From: Oenanthe sinensis
Taxonomy: Eukaryota; Streptophyta; Magnoliopsida; Apiales; Apiaceae
DNA length: 64,000 nucleotides
Direction of reading: 5' to 3'
Assembly (NCBI GenBank): GCA_028671895.1
Contig: JAPMAC010000197.1
Location: forward strand, 2,485,001 to 2,549,000
This document shows, piece by piece, positions 58,637-64,000 of this stretch. The stretch's first letter is position 1. The number at the start of each line of letters is the position of its first letter. A program made the position numbers and the translations under genes. The notes beneath the pieces were generated by a model that did not search any database, had not been told where the DNA came from, and saw only the letters and a list, made by a program, of their open reading frames with translations.

Positions 58637-59443
58637 TTATTTTCTTGAGCGTGAACGTAATGAGTTATTTGAATATGATCTTACTTTGAAGGACTTGGAT
58701 TATCATTACCATGAACTTAAAAGGTTGAAAAAGAAGTATAAACTTGAGTTGAGCAAAGAAATGGATGAACGTGAAATTGAGGAACTAAAAAGTGCAACTG
58801 AGGAGGTAAAAAGGGCTCTTGCGATTCTTACATCTTAGGTTCAACGTCTTGTAGATTTGGAGAATGCAAAAAATGCCAAAGAACAAGAAATCTCAATGAA
58901 AATTGAGCATCTTGAACACACGAATACGGAAGATCCAATTAAGGAGGTGAAACAATTTGAAGATATAGAGATTGTGAGAGTGAGGATCAGGTAGAAGCAA
59001 CCAAGCCACAACCTAATTGTTTTAACATTGTCAAGGAATATTTTCAAGAAAGTGTTCAAATTGTGCAAGAAGGAAAAGTGGCTTATGGTAATATTATTGA
59101 GGTTGATCATATCCACTTAATCATTCCATAATACATGATTAAGCCTCATTCACTTGCAAGCCAGTTTTCAAGATTTTTTACGCCTGAGTTGATGTTTTTG
59201 AAGAAGTGCAAACAGTTTTTCTTCGTTCCAGTTCAACTATGCATGGTTCTTGATTTCTACAAAACTCGTGATCGAGTTTTTTCTAACAAGGAGAGAATGA
59301 TGGGGAACGAGAATAAAGAATTAATATATATGCTATTAATTATATTATGTTTGTTTAGTGTAGAGATAAATAGTATATTTATCTATATATTTTATATGAG
59401 TTTATTAAATAAGCAGCTTATCTATAATAAGCCCAATTGTTAA
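58637..59443 (+). pseudogene. Degraded ORF of the small LTR element (coiled coil)
   Basis: It reads FLERERNELFEYDLTLKDLD, LKRLKKKYKLELSKEMDERE and ENAKNAKEQEISMKIEHLEH with a stop at about 58839, then loses frame near 58990. From 59135 an ATG frame reads MIKPHSLASQFSRFFTPEL. It is coiled-coil-rich and may be a Gag-like protein of an unusual element; I do not recognise the family. Confidence 0.4.
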
Positions 59444-59849
59444 CAGGCCATTGTCCATTAGATTATTTGATTAGGTTTTCTATTCTCTATATAAGTATTG
59501 TAATCCCCACATATTAAATTAGACTTGATTATTGATGATATCTTTGAATACTGAATTGGGTCTTTTTTATGGGTTGCAATCCATAGCTTTTCTCCCTTCT
59601 GCGGTTGGGAAACCCTTGGGGTAGTGGGTGTTATGCGGTTCATTTACCCAAGTTATATCTATTAGTGTATCGTATATATATTTTACGAGTTGTCCTGCAT
59701 CAGAGATACAAAATAGAGAGTAGTCAGTAGTGTTGACTGTTGAATAATGAGAGTGGGTTGGTGATTTTATTCCACGTTTAATTGCAATTTATTTATTTGG
59801 GTCTGTTATTGTATTATGTCACAATATAACACATCATGCCATGCATCAT

Positions 59850-60300
59850 ATTCAAGAACGAAACATAAAAATATAACATGCAATTTTCTTGATAATCTAA
59901 GATATGTGCAACTGGAATGTGGATGTATAGATAATAAAACCACAGATAGAAACTAGTAAAGCATGCATATGTTGTTTACATCAATAAAAACTATATTTTA
60001 AAGACAAGAAATAACTATGGGAATACAATCTGTGCAAGCGTCAACAATAACATTCTATTGAACAATCATACGAAGAGAAGAACTAGAAGCGTTAAATACC
60101 AGAATATACTTTGCCTACCCATTCACAGTGCTGACTTAATCTCCATTCAGGTTTTATTAGCTTCACTAGCAGGGCAGTAAGATCGGGAGCAGAACCAAAG
60201 GAAGGTGCTTGATGGATGCATAAATATGTGAGGAAATAAAAAAGCATATGCCATTAAGCCAAGAATTGGAAACAAAAGCTTTCTATATATGTTCCACTAT
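59850..60300. repeat. Duplicated flank, copy 2 (partner 56720-57060)
   Basis: Collinear with 56720-57060, with small insertions such as caatctgtgcaagcgtcaac. Confidence 0.75.
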
Positions 60301-60676
60301 AGATGACTTCGATTTAAGGTGCAAGCTGTATTCTGCAGTTGCAATTAAGATCATTCCTATGCACGACATCCTTGACCGAAGAGACTGAATGTTAATTGGT
60401 TGATATTGGATATTGGAGGAACCTGAAAATCAACTCTAAGAGAAGATCTAACATGTTGACGCAACAAAATTTCATCAAGCAAGAAGTTAAATTAGATTTA
60501 ATATGTTAACTAAGTTTTGGTCTTTTTCAAAAGTCTTCGATTCTTTATAAAGAAAACCGGGGCATTCATCACTTGCAAAATTCAAGGGATGTCTGATGGC
60601 CCATGAGATATGCAATTTTACAGAGGCAGTAGCCAAACTTGACAAAGTCCGGGTATGCAAGTCAAATAATTAGAAG

Positions 60677-60864
60677 CTATGTTACTCGGACTCTTCATTT
60701 TACCTTCGAGTACCCGTGTCGGACACTCGACACTCGGACATGGACACTCGGACTTGGACACTTATTTTAGGCCAAAAACATGTATATTTTTCAAAATGAT
60801 GCCGAGTCCGATACTTGGACACGTATCCATGTTGGACACTTCTAGCCGAGTCCGAGTAACATAG
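60677..60864. mobile_element. hAT-type MITE with perfect TIR and 8-bp target duplication
   Basis: 188 bp. Both ends read ctatgttactcggactc in inverted orientation (17 bp, perfect). It is flanked by attagaag at 60669-60676 and 60865-60872. The interior repeats variants of ggacactcg. An 8-bp duplication is the hAT hallmark. The sequence resembles a MITE family I recall from other asterid genomes. Confidence 0.9.
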
Positions 60865-61248
60865 ATTAGAAGTTGTCGGACTGAAGATGTTACAGGCAAT
60901 GGCAAGATATACTTTCTGAACTCACAGGGAACCAAAAGCTTGCACTGATAATAGCCAAAGCTCAGAACTGTAGTTTGCCTTCTGTTCTTCACTACAGAAC
61001 TCCCACCTCAAATATTCTGCATGCTACTAAGAAACAAACAGTGGAATGGAAAGAAATCACACGGTTGTAACAGCAAGAACATTACTATTTACCCCACACA
61101 AGACCAAGACAATCATACATATAAACACACACATAATTTAACTAATTTCCTTGCCACAACATCCTACGTCAACAAAGCTACTAATATAAATAATGATCCC
61201 AGCGACTAATATAAATAATGGTCCCAAACTAACTATAATCAAACTCTT

Positions 61249-62671
61249 TTATGCGCTCTGTACGCCACTATGGCAGTACAATTTTTTGAGTGAAGGGGAA
61301 GATGCACACAAAAAATTCCCAAAAAGTATCTCAGCTTTTGAATTCTCAACATAACCTATTTCCGCAGTATGAAGTTGTTCCAGGACAATCTTCTTGTTAT
61401 CTAGTGATTTCAAATACTGCTCAGCTGCTAACTCCACAGAATTCGTTCTCTTCCGTTTTTGCACCTATCCATAAACAATATCAATACAATATATTATGGT
61501 ACAAGAAAGAAAAATAAATTCAGCTGTTCCCTATCTCCTATTTTAGTACGAAGGAAATAAATAACCAAAGTGCCGACTCTCACCCCTAATATCTTAAGGC
61601 TTTGCAAGTTGGGAGAACTTCTGATCAAACACAGCATATTCGATAAATGACACAAATTATAAAAGTCAACATCGTATAATACAAGTGTTTTCATGTTCTC
61701 CATGGCCGTTGTGAGCCTTGTCAGTATAGCTTGCTCTGGATTCAGAAACTGCACACAAAACACGAGCATAATTATTGTGTGTGTGTGTGTGTGTGAGCCT
61801 TAGACAGTAAAAGGAACACTAAATTATAAAACTAGAAAGTGTTGAACTCTTGGTTTACCTGGAGGGCCAAGCTATTTAGTGTAAGAGTAGCCATTTTAGG
61901 TGTAGAGCTAAGAAACCTTTGTAGATTAATACATTCTTTCATGCTGGAGATCGGGTCTTTCCAGCGACCATAGGCATATGCGTGCTCTAATAATTCCTTT
62001 CTTACGAGCTCAAATTTGTTAAGATTTTTATTATGATGTGTAAATTGGCAGCCCAGATGTTGAATACCACAACAATAAAACAAACTCAATTGATTGAGCT
62101 GAGGTCCAAATGACATGTTGGCAAAAAATGTGACATGTGAAAGGTAAACCGAAGTCAGATTACGGAAACCTCGAAAATTTGGGGGTTGATCGAGCCTAAA
62201 GTCAGCAAGCGTCAAATGAATCAACTCTGAACACGAAAACAAATGATAGGGCAAAAAACAAAGAGGATTTTCCTTCGCATTAATAATCACTAAATGCTTA
62301 ACCCTTTTAATGGATAGTAGTACCATCCAATCTTCGAAGTATGATCGTAAACTTATATTTGGAGGGATGTATACAGCGAATTTTACTATGGGGCCTTCGA
62401 TAGCTGAAAGAATGTTAAAAACAGTTTCCTCGATTATAGATCGGTGAGATTTCACATCTTTTTTAGAGATAAGTTGATTCATAAATACACGTTTGAGAAG
62501 CACATCACTGCGGCTTCGCCATATATCCCTCCAAGTTTTCGACAGAACACTGGTTCTTGCAGCATCGTGTATTGGAATGCGATCCAGAATACAAGTTACT
62601 AGGTGCATTGGCAATTTGCGAATCAGATTATCCCCAGTGGCACGGCGACATCTTTTAGCAATTCGTCTCAT
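61249..62671 (-). CDS. F-box/FBD/LRR-repeat protein, three exons, apparently intact
   Basis: Exons 62671-61859, 61748-61584 and 61464-61249 with gt...ag introns and phase 0 at both joins give 397 codons, near the usual size for this family (about 400). The F-box is at residues 15-60 (IRKLPMHLVTCILDRIPIHD, then ARTSVLSKTWRDIW). A degenerate leucine-rich region follows (VKHLVIINAKENP, LIHLTLADFRLDQPP, LTSVYLSHVTFF, ATLTLNSLALQ), then NLQSLKILG and a C-terminal FBD (LEQLHTAEIGYVENSKAEIL, SSPSLKKLYC). Such proteins recruit substrates to SCF ubiquitin ligases through SKP1; the substrate is unknown. ATG 62671 is the first in frame and stands two codons after a gaag-rich leader. No stops or frameshifts are visible. 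Confidence 0.85.
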
Positions 62672-64000
62672 CTTCTGAGAAAATAAGAGGGGAATTAAGG
62701 TAAATCAATTCCGACATTCATCTGAAGCTACAAGAAGTCAAGAACCTTATCAAAGTTTTCACTACATATACGATTAATATATGATCTTTAATATATGATC
62801 CTGTTAAATCAATCAAATATATATGATACAATAATATATGATTCTGATAAGTCAATCAAATATATACGATAATATATGATCCTGTTAAGTCAATCAAATA
62901 CATGATCCTGGTAAATTGATATTCATTCGTACATCAGAGATACAGTCCAAAAGCATATCTTACACAACGACAACATAAAAATATACGTACCTTCCGGCTT
63001 ATAAGCTCTTTACAAACACCAACTTGTGAAAGAGTAACGTTAAAGATCGTAAGTTTAATCAATCAGTATCTTCTATTCAATCTATATGTTCTAATTTTTT
63101 TAAAGTTATTTCTCTAATTTTATGGAATATATATACTAAATAATTATTAGTTTTCTTAGTTTTCTTAGTTATCTTCTAATTAGGAATCTTATAAAAAATA
63201 TTATAAATAAATTAGTACTCATAATCTAATTAGGATTTAAAATACTATTACCTTCTAGTTAGTAACTAATAACTTACTCTAATTATAAGTCTTATAAAAA
63301 ACATTAAATATAAGTTAATTTATTCTTAAACAAAAATAATTTTTATAAAATTATAAATAAGTTAAAAAATATCAATTATTTTGGATAAGTTTATATTTTA
63401 TATAACAAAATATAAGTTAAAAAATGTCATTTCCTCTCTCTCTCTCCATCTTCCTCTCTCCCTCTCCCTTTACCTATGGTTACTCGATCGATTCTTGGTA
63501 CCAGTGGTGATGTTTCAAACATCATATCTCAAAAGCCCCTTGATTTGAAGTTATATATATCTCAAAGAGATCTTTTCCTACGAGTGTTTATTCAACTCGA
63601 TGATGACTCATTCGTAACTTAGTCAGTGGATAACTAAGATGCACAAATTTTTCATTAATATTGATTGAAATTTTGTATTTTTATACACCGGTTTGAGAGT
63701 TATGTGTAATAATCATGTGTATTTACTCCACGATTGAGGTATTCTCTGTGAAACTGATAGAATTGTCATTGTTTTATTGATATCTTGAATGACTTCAGTG
63801 AATTGTTGAGATTGTATTATGTTCATAGTTGTGGTCCTTGTGGAATGATAGAGCTCTCAATTCATGTTGTTATTGCAAGCATTGCCCGATTTACATCGAA
63901 GTTGAGGTGATATTTATTGATTAGTGTCACATAGGTATGTAGGTATGAATGAGTGAGTGTTTGTGCATATGTATGTGTGGTGGTGTTCTTGAATGTTCTT
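62672..64000. other. Upstream region of the F-box gene and intergenic sequence
   Basis: AT-rich; repeated atatatgat and ctgttaagtcaatcaaat phrases lie at 62765-62915 (three short tandem units), and a CT-rich run lies at about 63432-63470. No other gene is seen. Confidence 0.5.

Larger units (their letters stand above)
57576..59702 (+). mobile_element. Small non-autonomous LTR element with truncated 5' LTR
   Basis: 57576-57764 and 59514-59702 are close direct repeats ending tgtcctgcatca. The first is followed by aaatggtatcaag, a diverged tRNA-Met type primer site. The 3' LTR probably extends left past a TATA-like tctatataag (about 59488), possibly to about 59299. The interior has no protease, integrase or RT. 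It holds a pyrimidine-rich repeat tract, a MITE and a degraded coiled-coil frame, consistent with a TRIM/LARD-like or gutted element. Confidence 0.65.

Overview
This is a repeat-dominated piece of a plant nuclear genome. It carries Ty1/copia retrotransposons primed by initiator tRNA-Met, hAT-type MITEs, AT/CT microsatellites, and host genes with introns and plant splice sites (ALY/THO4, LOB-domain-like, phage-type organellar RNA polymerase RPOT, F-box/FBD/LRR). The gene families fit a eudicot, but I cannot name the species. I saw no rRNA, tRNA, CRISPR or prokaryotic feature.

Layout. (1) 1-14960 is a mosaic of broken retroelements: element A (+, leader and 5' gag only), an LTR fragment of the B family (+), element B (-, gag-pol plus a third ORF, its upstream LTR at 8019-9136), a Ty3/gypsy gag fragment (+), and element C (-, B-related, LTR 13743-14960). 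(2) 14961-17640 is non-coding and holds a candidate Helitron remnant and a hAT-like element with an 8-bp target duplication. (3) 17640-19580 is a heavily deleted copy of the 3' part and flank of an ALY/THO4 gene. The fuller copy lies at 45721-50576. (4) 19938-25626 is copia element D, with short LTRs (TG...TA) and a damaged RT site, inserted upstream of a LOB-domain-like gene (25871-26702). (5) 27385-45715 is element E, an 18.3-kb SIRE-like copia element with LTRs of 3.9 and 3.7 kb. It lies in the ALY 3' flank, and the paralogous copy at 17640-17690 preserves the empty site, which proves a 5-bp target duplication (cattc). (6) 51386-56286 is an RPOT pseudogene (-) that stops just before catalytic motif A. 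(7) 56720-62671 has an F-box pseudogene fragment, a small non-autonomous LTR element containing a MITE, a textbook hAT MITE at 60677-60864, and the only apparently intact host gene, a three-exon F-box/FBD/LRR gene (61249-62671).

How it fits together. There is no operon-like cooperation. The history read here is duplication of host segments, decay of host genes and repeated retroelement insertion. Many nonsense codons in B, D and E can be explained as C-to-T (or G-to-A) changes, as expected for methylated, silenced transposons. E is the best preserved element: its gag-pol is one reading frame apart from nonsense codons and one frameshift, and its RT/RNase H ORF is open. The most open questions are the 4.7-kb tract between E pol and its 3' LTR, the ATCAATTGAT-type palindromes spread through the B/C family, and the unusual LTR end of D.
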